64,000 nucleotides of DNA from Monocercomonoides exilis. Lineage: Eukaryota; Preaxostyla; Oxymonadida; Polymastigidae. Both the position numbers and the translations under genes were made by a program. Numbering within the stretch: the stretch's first letter is position 1; the number at the start of each line of letters is the position of its first letter. Below are positions 1 to 10,041 of the stretch, one piece after another. Location of the stretch: positions 491,001 through 555,000 of the forward strand of contig LSRY02000009.1 in NCBI GenBank assembly GCA_001643675.2, read 5' to 3'. The notes under the pieces are model-generated. The model saw only the letters and a list, made by a program, of their open reading frames with translations. It had not been told where the DNA came from and made no database searches.

Positions 1-1
1 A

Positions 2-60
<59 letters not shown>
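1..60. repeat. (AAAT)n microsatellite at the window edge
   Basis: Perfect tetranucleotide tandem repeat running from the first base to about position 60, followed by a purine-rich A/G stretch. It is probably cut by the window edge. Confidence 0.95.
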
Positions 61-185
61 AAAGAAAAGAAGAAAAGAAAAGATAATATAATGTGATATA
101 ATGATTTGAAATGTTGTTGTTTATTGGTCAATTTATTGGACAATAAATGAAGGTTTATAAGGATATTTTGTGTCAATGTTAATAA

Positions 186-222
186 TCAGATACAAAATAC
201 ATTCAATACAAATAAATAAAAG

Positions 223-292
<70 letters not shown>

Positions 293-1833
293 TATATTTT
301 TCATTAAGTACAAATAAATAAACCATCCACACCTTCAGAATCGCAAATTCAATAGAGTTGCTCTTCATTCTCGACTTCGAGTAAACGCGATGCAATGTTG
401 TGAGTGCAATGTTAACTGCCTTCTCACACTTGTCAAATGCCCTCGTTGCCTGCACAAACGGGTCCACTGCCACAGACGTCGAGGAAGAAAGCGAAGAGGA
501 AGGAAGAGTCGAAGAAGAGGAGGAAGTTGACAAGGAAGAAGAAGAAGAAGAAGTGCCTGAACGAGAGGGTGACATTGAGGAAGAAGGCGATGCAGATGAT
601 GGTGAATGCATCAGATGGCGCGTTTTGCTATCACTTCTCTCGCTCTTCCTGCCCGTCCTCACAGCATCCCCATCCTCCCCATCCTCCTCCTCCTCCTTTG
701 CTCCTTCTTTGCCTCCCTCACTTCCCGAACTGCCTTCTCCTTCATCATAGTGCTTCGGGCTTTTTCCGGTGATTCGTTCATCGATGTTTGCTTTTCTTCC
801 GCCGAATGTGCGCAGAACAGTTTCTATTTCAGCCACTGTAGTCAACACTCTCTGCATCGTCTTCCGCACCTGATCGTTCTTCAGAGGCACCACTTGCCCT
901 GCCCACTCAATCTCCTCCAAATGCCTGACCTGCTTCTTGCGCTTCTCGTCTGCCACTGCCTGCACTTCTCGGCTGTACTCATCGTACTCATCAGGATCAA
1001 CTTCATATTTCAAGAAGTCAGCCAGCGTTGGCAATGTTCGCGATAACTCAGAAAACTTCACTTTCGCTTGCTGTTGCAAGAAACGATGGCAATTTCTGTT
1101 TTAAAAAAATAATCAATATTTTTATTTGAAAGGGGAAAAAATCAACAAAAAAATCACGTACTGAAGTCTTGGTTCGATATCAGACAGTAATCTAGCGATA
1201 TAATCTCTGTGTGAATGGTTTCCAATATCTTGAAATGCAACGATGTAGGCTCTTGTACGAAGAAATGATGACAATGCCTCTTCCCAATTGTTCGTTTTAA
1301 TATAATAATTTCCGGATATCCATCCATAATAAGCTTTTGCTTCAACTAAAGTCTCTTTGTCAGCACAACTCTCGCATAAGGTTAATAATTCATGAGCATG
1401 CTGTTGTGCTTTCTTATAATGCTTCATTGCGTGCATTGTTTTGCGTGAATCATTTTCTGTATTTTCTTTCGTTAGTTGTTCAGCGCTTGCCCATGATCGC
1501 TCACATAAAAGCAGCACAATTTCGATAAATCGAGCGTCTTTCACCACTTCGGGTGTAACTTCCTTCTTAACAAATTTTCCCTTTCCATTTGTTAAGCGAA
1601 CTTGTTTCCTTAAGTGATGCAATCTTGCAGAGCAAGAATCCCTAATATAATGATTTAAAAAAACAACATGCAAAAATGCTTCTTCACAGTGAAACAAACC
1701 AATATGTCTTGTAATCTTTTAACGCTCTAATGCTTGCTCTATCCTGGTGCGATTGAATCACAGGAAAGATATCAAGATGGATGTGATTTTCAGACATGTC
1801 GATTAAATGCTTAAGGTTTGGATCATTTTTCAT
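186..1833 (-). CDS. SRP68: Signal recognition particle subunit SRP68 (3' end unresolved)
   Basis: SRP68 is an RNA-binding subunit that pairs with SRP72 on the SRP RNA, in the particle that targets secretory proteins to the ER. Three exons are visible on the minus strand: 1833-1700, 1641-1162 and from 1095 downward, joined by GT-AG introns of 58 and 66 nt (donors GTTTGT and GTACGT). The joins are in phase. The segment DYKTYWDSCS..LRKQ fits the conserved RNA-binding region, GKFVKKEVTPEVVKDAR and the following TPR-like helices (LCESC, EAKAYYGWISG) match the family, and EEIEWAGQVVPLKNDQVR matches the conserved EWRG..VPVK block. An insertion of about 110 residues rich in Glu/Ser/Thr interrupts exon 3. 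The open frame ends at 186 in a poly-Leu run that is only the translated (TTA)n repeat, so the true 3' part probably follows an intron (possible donor near 332) beyond the window. The start at 1833 is the first in-frame ATG; a further 5' exon cannot be excluded. Confidence 0.85.
224..291. repeat. (TAA)n microsatellite
   Basis: About 22 copies of the trinucleotide ATA/TAA near the open 3' end of SRP68. On the SRP68 strand it would encode poly-Leu, so it more likely lies in an intron or the 3' UTR. Confidence 0.9.
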
Positions 1834-1980
1834 CTGTTCATCAGTTAATAAATCTCAAAGAACAAATGATTATTTAAATTTTTTTCATGTATTTTGAAAC
1901 TTTTTATATGATAACCATTCTTTTATTATTTCATTTCTGCTTTTTTTGAAGTATTAAAAACTTCAAACGTTTTTCTTTTC

Positions 1981-4900
1981 ATGGAAATATGCCTTTTGCT
2001 ATTGATACAATTTATTGTCTTTACGCTTTGTGAAGAACATGAAAATACTAAATCAAACAATTGCTTTGAAAATGAATTTTTCACGGTTTGTGGCTGTTGT
2101 TGAAAATAAACCACTGTTAATTAATATATAAAAACAATTTTTGCTTTTTAACAATGTTATAGTTTTCCAGAAATTCCACCTTGCTGAAGAGTTTGTTAAA
2201 TATCAAAAATTCAACTTTTGAAGTTGATTGCATTATGATGGAAAGCTTCAGTTCTTCTGCTATTTTGATTGCACAAGTGAATAGCACTGTAAAAGTCTGT
2301 TCATCAGTTTTGCATCAAGGCTGTAAAGCGAACCAGTCTCCAATTCAAAGTTTAGGAGGGTACTTGTTTTTTATTAACTTCTCACTTCAAGCAACACTTC
2401 CTAAAAAGATTGTACCGTCACTTATAAACTCTCCGTTTTTGTTTGCTCCTTCTTCAAATTCTTTATATTCTTTTGGAAATATTGAAGTTATTTCAACGAA
2501 ATTATCATCGTTGATTCTTTCAAATGCTCCATTATTTCAATCTCATTTGATCGCTTCTTTATTGGTAAAGCATTCATCTTTCCAAAATTTCACTTCATCT
2601 CGAAAGAACATTTGCTCCATTTCACGACGGACATCACATTTCTATTCCTGCTTTCACTCTTCGTTATTTTCTTCATCTGATAATGTCTATTACGGAGGAA
2701 TTGTTACTTCCATCAACACTCCATTTCATTCACTCACTTCATTTAACAACACTTTTCATCATTGCTCGAGAAGCAGCAATGAAAATAAGGAGGAAATAGG
2801 CACTGAACTTTCGCCAATATCAATAACAGTACGCCAAATTCCATCAGCCGGAAACCACAAATTTGAATGGTGCGAATTCAAAGAAATGTCTTCTGACATA
2901 GCACCAGGAGCTGCAATGTCAGCAACCACAACAAACGATGATATCACAATCACGTCCTGTTCGTTCCAGCAGTGCCAAACAAAAGATGTGGGTGGTGCTT
3001 TGGATCTGCGGAATCTGGACTCTACCGAAATAACAGAAACCTTATTTGAGCAATGCAGTTCTGCTGGTGGCGGAGGGATTTATTTCTATGCAGCTGCATT
3101 GACAGAAAGATGCATACTTACAAGCAATAACTTTACATCATGCAACGTGGCAGAAGGAGGAGGAACTGCTGTTTTATTTGACATTTCTCTCTTTTCATCG
3201 CGCGGAGAATTCATAGTCAGTGAATGCCAGCTGAGTCAGAACGCAGGCGATGACGCATACGGTTCTTTATGCTTCAGTGAGCTTCCAACAGCAAGACCTG
3301 CGCAGTTTTCTGTGAGGAACACGAAATTCGACCAAAATCAGCTGACCTCCACCGAAGGAGCAAAAGGCGGAGCAGGCATTTTTGTGGGTGTAATGCAAAG
3401 TTGGATGAGCAGCGAGCCGATTTTCCTTCAATGTGTGTTTGATGGAAATGTCGCAGCAAATGGGAAAGGGAACGATGCGATGTTTGAATCAGGCCCCATC
3501 CCAGCAGCACCTCCGTTCAGCGACTGCTACTCAACCACACAACGCAATCGCATCTGGATCAACGGGACATCCGAAATCGATGAGTTCAACGACTGGCTGC
3601 CGCTGCAGGCGATGATAGTGGGCAACGACGGGGCAGATGAGACTAACTGCGGAAGCTCAGAAGCTAATGCATGTCTGACAATTGAGCATGCAATGGAAAA
3701 TCTTGAGACTGTTTATGAGGGAAGAATCCGCCTTCTGGCATCGACATTCAAGCCGGCACGAAAATTAGAAGTGGACACAGATGATTTAAGCATAAAGGGA
3801 AGCGGCATTGCGCAAAGTATTATATCTTCAGAGCTTATAACTGCAGGTTCATTGTTTTCTGTATCAGCCAGGTTGTTAGATTTGAGCTCTCTTGACATCT
3901 TGCTCAGTTCTAAAGAAGACATCTTCATTTTCCAGATGACAGACGAAGCTGGCTCTCTTATGCTGAAGAAAGTGTCGCTGTATTCGAGCACCACCACGCT
4001 TGTTGGGTATTCGGTTCCTGCAATGCAGATGAAGGGAACAGTCACCATGCAATCCTGCACTGTTAATTCATTCACTTTTAATGATTCGTCTCTTTTCTCT
4101 GTAGAATCGCCTGTTGTTGTTAACATTGCAAATACCACATTCAGTGCTGTTGTGCGAGTGATCGGGAGCGGGTCTGTGTTTGCTCATACGCTTTCTGCAG
4201 GAGACAAGCTGACCATCGAAAACTGCACATTCAAAGACTGCAAAGCTGAAAGTGCTGGAGGCGCTGTTTGGTTCCAAAATGCAGGAGGTGAAATTGCATT
4301 CACAGATCTTTCAATTGTGAATTGCAATGTCACTGGAGCTGATAGCAAAGGAGGAGGGATATTTATCGAAGTCAGCGAAAGTGGTACACTTAAAATCAAC
4401 AACTTGGAAGTCACAAACTGCAACTCAGCAGAAGGCAGTGGTGGCGGGCTGCATATTTCTGTTAATGAAAGCGGCACATGCTCAATTGAGACTGCTGTTA
4501 TTGATACTTGTACTGGTAAGACAGAAGGCGGAGGAGCGAAGATTGCGCTGGGTGGAGATTCCTCTGCAACGATTCGGAAAATGCAGATAAAAAACTGCAA
4601 AGTGTCTGAACGGAGCAGCATCGGTGGAGGAATAGCAATCGCATTAAATGATACCAGCAAATGCGAAATAAATGCTTCTTTGACATCGTGCTCGTCTCCA
4701 CAAGGAAGCAGTGGAGGAATAAGTGCTTCCATCAACAATGAGGCCGAGCTGTGTTTGAGCGGGTGCCAGATGAGCTCATGTGTTGCAGGCGCGGTTGGAG
4801 GAGGAATTTCAGTCGAAGTGGCGCAGAATGGGCTGCTTGTTGTGAATGAATCGAGCTTCAAGATGTGCACTGCCTCTCTTTCTGAAGGGAAAGGAGGCGG

Positions 4901-6996
4901 AATCAATTTGGATGTGACTGCGCAAACAGCAAGTTGCAATGCTTTTGACAGTTTTGTAGCGAATTCAGATGCAATGCCAAAGTTGTTGGAAATAACGCTT
5001 TCGGGAAACAAAGCAAAACACGGGCGGGAGCTGTTCATTCGATGCAACGTATTCGACCGTCAGTTATCTCCGAAGTTGATTTCACTCAATATAGAACCTC
5101 AGTCCATCGGCGACAACAGTGTTGCTGGTGTTGAACTGGATGTATCAGCAGACGAAAGCCTCATCCGCAACTTCCTCAACCGGGTGCGCTATGTTCTGGG
5201 CGAAGTGGCATTTGCGGATATGTCTGGGGAAGACGAGCGGTTGGAGTGCCAATACGAACAGACACCGTGTTTGAGTGTGAACGGGGCTTCAGACCATCTT
5301 TCGGTGTCTGCAATGCAGTGGAGCATCAGCATCATCAGCACATCCAGCATCACTGGACAGCTTTCTCTGGTATCTACAGAGCTGAAGCCAATGAGCAGCG
5401 ATGCAGATGCTTCAGTGATCGTTCTGTTTGGATCTGCCATTCATTCGACATCAGAAGGAAGAGAAGTAGTCAAATGTGGGAATGGAACGCTGATTCAATC
5501 AGTCAACTTTGAGATTGACTATCGCTTTGAGACAGACAAAGAATGCATTTTTGGGCAGGACGATGGCAGTTCGACTGTTAAAAACTGTGCTTTTTATTTC
5601 AGTTTGGGCAATGCGAAGACGATAAATGCATCTTTTTTGCATGTCGGTGCAGGGACATTCACGATGGACAACACGTCGTTCAAGTCTTTTATGCTGAGTC
5701 GCACGTTTTTTGAAGTCAATGTGAGTGCGTTTTTGAACTTGAGCAGAGCAACCATCGAGAAATTTGCGTTGGGAAACGGATCGCTTCTGGTTGGAGAGGA
5801 AGGAGCGACCGTTGTTCTTCAGAATTCTGTGTTCAATGACATAACAGCGTCTTCTCATCTTCTGTCGCTAACTTCTCCTTCGTCGCTTGTGTGTGATTCT
5901 CTTACCGTGACTTATGTCAGATCGGATGGATCTGCATTGCATGTTCGTTTTGACAGCCCTGAGACAAATTCTGCAATTTCTTCTTCTTCTTCAACAGAAC
6001 AGCACAACAGCAGTCCAATTGTCTTGAATTACTGTAATTTTGAACGCATCACTTCAACCGATCAGTCATCTCCCATTATTTTGTTAGACAGATCTTCCAT
6101 TCCAATCAACATTTCGCAATTGACCTGCAAAGATTGCTCAACAAACAGAACAGAAGGTGCAATTCTTCTGTTTTCTGGCTGTGAACGCATTTCCATAAGC
6201 AAAGCAGATTTAACAGGAAAAAGAGCATGCAGCAATGAAATGGAGAATGGTGATTTTATTAGAAATCCAACTTTATACAAGAATTTTTATCAAAATACTT
6301 CTCATCTCTCAAAACAGCTTCAGCAACAACAACAAGAACAGCAAGATTCTTTGTGTTCTTGGAGCGGCTCTCTCTTGCATTTTGCCAATTCTGTTGTCTT
6401 TGCCGATTCTCTGAGCATCTTTTCATCGTCCCTTGGCGCACTGTCTATACAAAGTTCATCTGTCACGCTGTCACATTATTCCTTCTACAATAACTCCGTC
6501 TGCTCAGCCAAATATTACTCGGCCCAGAGAAACATCCATTGCGTGGGAGATTCCAGCACTGCAGAGAGCAAAGGCTATCTCTCCATCACCAGCCTGGGGA
6601 GCGGGATAAGTACACTCAACACTTCACTGTGGATCGCCAACGAAGGATGCGAGCTGGCAGACATGCCGCAGAGAGTGCTCAATCCGCTGTTTGTTCCTCG
6701 ATTGTCTGAAGCAATTTATGAGGTAAGCTCATCTGTCTCAGCTGTGTCTAATGAATTATCGAGGATGTTGGGTGAGAATGTGCGGGAAATGCAGTACGCA
6801 TTGAAGGGGCTGGATCTGTTTCCGTGCAGCGAGCTGAGTTTGTGCATTGTTCCGGAGGGAAATGAGAACAACTCGATTGCTCTGCCGATAAAAGAGAATG
6901 ATTTCGTCAATGAAACCCAAATACAAATGAATATTTCGGAGGATGTTTTTAATCCAACAAAGTTTAATACGACGTTTGTTGCACTCAGAATGACAA

Positions 6997-7027
<31 letters not shown>

Positions 7028-7376
7028 TTCTTCTTCTTCAACAATTGTCCAAACACCTCTTATACGCCTCACAAAGCACAATTCAAGCAGCAACAATACC
7101 AATTCCACCGATAACATCAAAGAAATAGAGCAAAGAACACACACGTGGCTGGTGGCTGGGCTGATAGTGGCTTCGATTATTCTTGTTGTGGTAGTTGTGG
7201 TGAGCATTGTTCTGTGTGTGCTCCTGGGGAGAGCGAAGAACAAGTACAAGCAGATGGAGAAAGTGCCAAGTGATACGGCCAGTGGCTCTGGTGCTCGTCA
7301 GAATGAAAGGCAGAATTCTGAACAGTTTGTCACACTGCCTCCTTCTGCGCTTGATGCGTGGAGAGACTCGGATTGA
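1981..7376 (+). CDS. Secreted single-pass beta-helix surface protein 1 (1,772 aa)
   Basis: Exon 1 (1981-2085) starts with ATG and encodes a signal peptide (MEICLLLLIQFIVFTLC). A 77-nt intron (2086-2162, donor GTTTGT) joins it in phase 0 to one open frame of 5.2 kb that ends in TGA. The ectodomain is a long series of right-handed parallel beta-helix repeats: Cys/Ser/Asn-rich strands with recurrent GGGI and GGAL turns (for example residues around 280-420 and 690-910). A CG...C.TIE segment opens a new helix block near residue 525. The pre-membrane domain has the family signature (CSWSGSLLHF, QRNIHCVG, TSLWIANEGC). Then come a poly-Ser stretch, a membrane helix near residues 1697-1721 and a tail of about 50 residues. 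It lacks the kinase-like tail of the pseudogenes at 31 and 50 kb. A role in adhesion or surface recognition is inference; the ligand is unknown. Confidence 0.88.
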
Positions 7377-7980
7377 TGAGGACGCTGTGTATGTGTATGT
7401 GTGTGTGTGTGTGTGTGAAGGATTGGAAAATATAGTTATTTCATAGAATAGTTGCGATATCATTGTTATCTCTTAGAAAGAAGATTTTATAGTTTTGGCT
7501 TTGAGATGCTGAGAAAGTTTTGCTTGGGAAAGAGGTTAATATTTGCAAAATGTTGAACAAATTAGAATAAATATCTACACTTTTGTAAATGTGGGTTATT
7601 GAAATATTTATGAAAAGGATAAGCAAAAAATACAAAACCAAATCAAATAATGTTATATTAGCATATTCGGCTTTTTGTTTATATTAAATTTTTTATTTCA
7701 AAGAATTTCATCACAACACTTTAAATAGAAAATTACGAAACGCACACTAAACGTATACTTTAAAAAAATTATTTTTTGTCAAATTTATCGTTCTTTCTTA
7801 ATATCCACTTCTGTAACAAATAATTTCTCTAATGACCATTTTTCCTTTTTTAGCAACTATTTCAAAATGAGCTAAATAAATATTTTCTTTCCATTTCTGA
7901 TAAAAAAATGGAGAATAAATCACAATTTTTAAAAAAAAATTATTTCAATTATTGGTGAATTAGAAATGTTTAATATATTT
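7377..7980. other. Intergenic; short (TG)n tract, no gene seen
   Basis: Holds a (TG)n microsatellite at about 7385-7419 directly after the stop of the surface-protein gene, then AT-rich DNA with only short chance ORFs. Confidence 0.7.
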
Positions 7981-8237
7981 GGGTGATTATTTTTGAAATC
8001 ATAACTTTTTTCGGAGTGTTGATTTGTCAAAAGTTAAATTTCTTTAAAGAGGAATTATTCTTTCAAAAGAAAAAAAATCATGAAAAATGTTTAAAACAAC
8101 AATGTTTGAGATTTAAATCAAGTTTTAATTATATTTGAAAGGAGATACATCTTTTCAGTATTCATTCATCATATTCAAAGTGAATTTTCAAACCAATATT
8201 TTTGAATGAAAAAATGTGTATTCAATAATAATCTCCT
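7981..8237 (+). mobile_element. MITE family 1, copy 1 (257 bp)
   Basis: Begins GGGTGATTATTTTTGA and ends with a degenerate reverse complement (AATAATCTCCT). It is flanked on both sides by ATTT, which looks like a 4-bp target-site duplication. The first 45 bp closely match the elements at 60133 and (reverse complement) 44891, which are 257 and 256 bp long. It has no coding capacity, so it is a non-autonomous element. Confidence 0.7.
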
Positions 8238-8918
8238 ATTTATAAAATTTATAAATATACAGTATGGATGATTGAAGCAATTTTCACACATTTGTATTAA
8301 TTGAGGGAATAGCTGGGTTTCTCGCCAAGATGCAATTATTAATTATAGTTGAGACAACACCACTGTCAACAGTTTTTGAAAGCGTCCACCATCGATAACA
8401 CTAACAATATTTTATGGTACAATATTTTTTGCTTCATGAATTTTGTTCCATTCTTCTCTGACAAATATTATTCTCAATTTTTGAATTTTTCTGAAATTAT
8501 TTGCATAGTTTCGGTTGATTTATTATCAAAAGATCGAAGAAAATGTTTGGAACAAATCTCAGTTTTTTTCATAGTGGCAAAAATTTTGTCCCATAATTAT
8601 TTAAAAAAAAAAGAAGGAAATTTTTTTATGGTTTTTTCAATTTTTTTTTCAAAAAATATTTATTACTCAATTTTTAATAACTAAAAACTATTATTGCACA
8701 TGAACCAATTCATATGTTTCCAAAGAAAAAAAAAGAAATGAAAAACATCTCATTTGCGTTGAATATAACTACACCAAAATTTTTGCAACATCGAAAAACT
8801 CACATTCTTAATCGAAAATATTATATTCAAGATGGGAAATTGAATTATCTTCAAATCATTAAAACGTTCAAAATTTTTTATTCATATCAATTGAGTTGCA
8901 TCAAGTTAAAAAAAAGAG
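8238..8918. other. AT-rich intergenic DNA, nothing recognised
   Basis: Only short ORFs of Phe/Ile/Lys/Asn composition, as expected by chance in AT-rich DNA. I see no family motif, RNA gene or clear repeat here. Confidence 0.6.
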
Positions 8919-9283
8919 ATACAGTTTGTACAAAAATTACCAGACAAGATCGATATCTCAATAACCGCAAGAAGAAAAATTCTGTTTATTTTCCTCAAAA
9001 TATATCTCATCAATTCAAACTCATTTAATATACAAAACTTTCAAAACTTCCTCTTTTTTGCTCTTAGTAATTTTATTATGAATTTTCGGAGAAACTAAAA
9101 ATCCTATTTCTCAGAAATTTCAATCATTAATTATTTCTGAGTGAAAAAGAGGAAAATATGAAAGTTTTGTATATTAAATGAGTTTGAATTGATGAGATAT
9201 ATTTTGAGGAAAATAAACAGAATTTTTCTTCTTGCGGTTATTGAGATATCGATCTTGTCTGGTGTTTTTTGCACAAACTGTAT
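8919..9283. repeat. Hairpin (inverted-repeat) element with 125-bp arms
   Basis: Left arm 8919-9043 and right arm 9158-9283 are near-perfect reverse complements. Each contains AGACAAGATCGATATCTCAA and a segment ending in AACTCATTTAATATACAAAA. The pairing weakens but continues toward the centre (CCTCTTTTTT against AAAAAGAGG). The two arms therefore give the same peptide when translated on opposite strands, which makes paired fake ORFs. This looks like a foldback or MITE remnant. Confidence 0.8.
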
Positions 9284-9392
9284 TTAAAGGAAGGTGCAAT
9301 TTAATATTCCGTAATTCATCAAAAAAATCAGATAAATATTTTTTTTGTTCAAAACAAAAATTTTCCAAAAACACCTATCGAATTTGAAAGTA

Positions 9393-9455
9393 GACCTTTG
9401 CGACAAGGAAAAATATAGCGATGCATGTCGGTCGAAAGACAAAACCTATGTCGAG

Positions 9456-9457
<2 letters not shown>
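9393..9457 (+). mobile_element. Fragment of the CCTTTGCGAC / TCGGTCGA repeat family
   Basis: Carries CCTTTGCGACAAGG followed by GTCGGTCGAAAGAC and TATGTCGAGGG, the same order of motifs as at 61031 and at one end of the longer copies at 13507 and 46037. It stops at a long poly-T tract, so it may be truncated. Confidence 0.5.

Positions 9458-9504
<47 letters not shown>
9458..9504. repeat. Poly-T tract (47 nt)
   Basis: Uninterrupted run of T directly abutting the repeat fragment before it. The length may be uncertain in any assembly. Confidence 0.95.
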
Positions 9505-9508
<4 letters not shown>

Positions 9509-10041
9509 AAATACAAAATTCAAAATGTGTTTAATTTTTCTGAAATATTTTTCTTATATCTGAATTTCTTTCTGACTTGTATATTCGATATAAATACATT
9601 TATGCATGAACGAAGAAATATATTTAACTTGTTTTGAAAATACCATTTTATGAAATTTCAATCGTGAAAGGAAAAAGCCAACAATAATTATTGAAAACAA
9701 AACAAATTTTTTTGACGAAAGAAGATGAAACAATAACAATAAAATGTTTCAATCAAACCTAAAAAAATAAAAAAATTGAAATACAAAAACAATAGTTCGA
9801 TTAATGAATATATTCAATTTCAGTTTTGATTATAGAAAAATAACAAATAAAGAAAATTGAAGTTATGCAATTTATTTTCGTTATCAACTGTCTGTTTTAT
9901 TATTTTTGAATCTTTAAATGATCCATTGTTGACACTGCCAAATGAAAGTTGCCTTTTGCCTACTATAAAATTGAATTTGTGCATAACAAATAAAATTGGA
10001 CTTTGATGAGCTGAAGCATAAATTAATAATAAAAGTCTATC
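9505..10041. other. AT-rich intergenic DNA downstream of the 10-13 kb pseudogene
   Basis: No coding sequence recognised. A minus-strand frame continues from 10086 downward, but only as AT-rich sequence without family features. Confidence 0.55.

Noticed and set aside
1926-2114. 62-codon minus-strand ORF upstream of SRP68
   Set aside because: It overlaps the signal-peptide exon of the plus-strand surface gene, which has a better explanation (signal peptide plus in-phase intron).
4184-5047. 287-codon ORF on the minus strand opposite surface gene 1
   Set aside because: It is the antisense of a low-complexity Ser/Gly/Cys beta-helix region; composition (Pro/Ser/Leu) mirrors the sense frame and no start context or homology is seen.
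8349-8684. 111-codon ORF on the plus strand
   Set aside because: Phe/Ile/Lys/Asn composition typical of random AT-rich sequence, no motif, no conserved neighbour.
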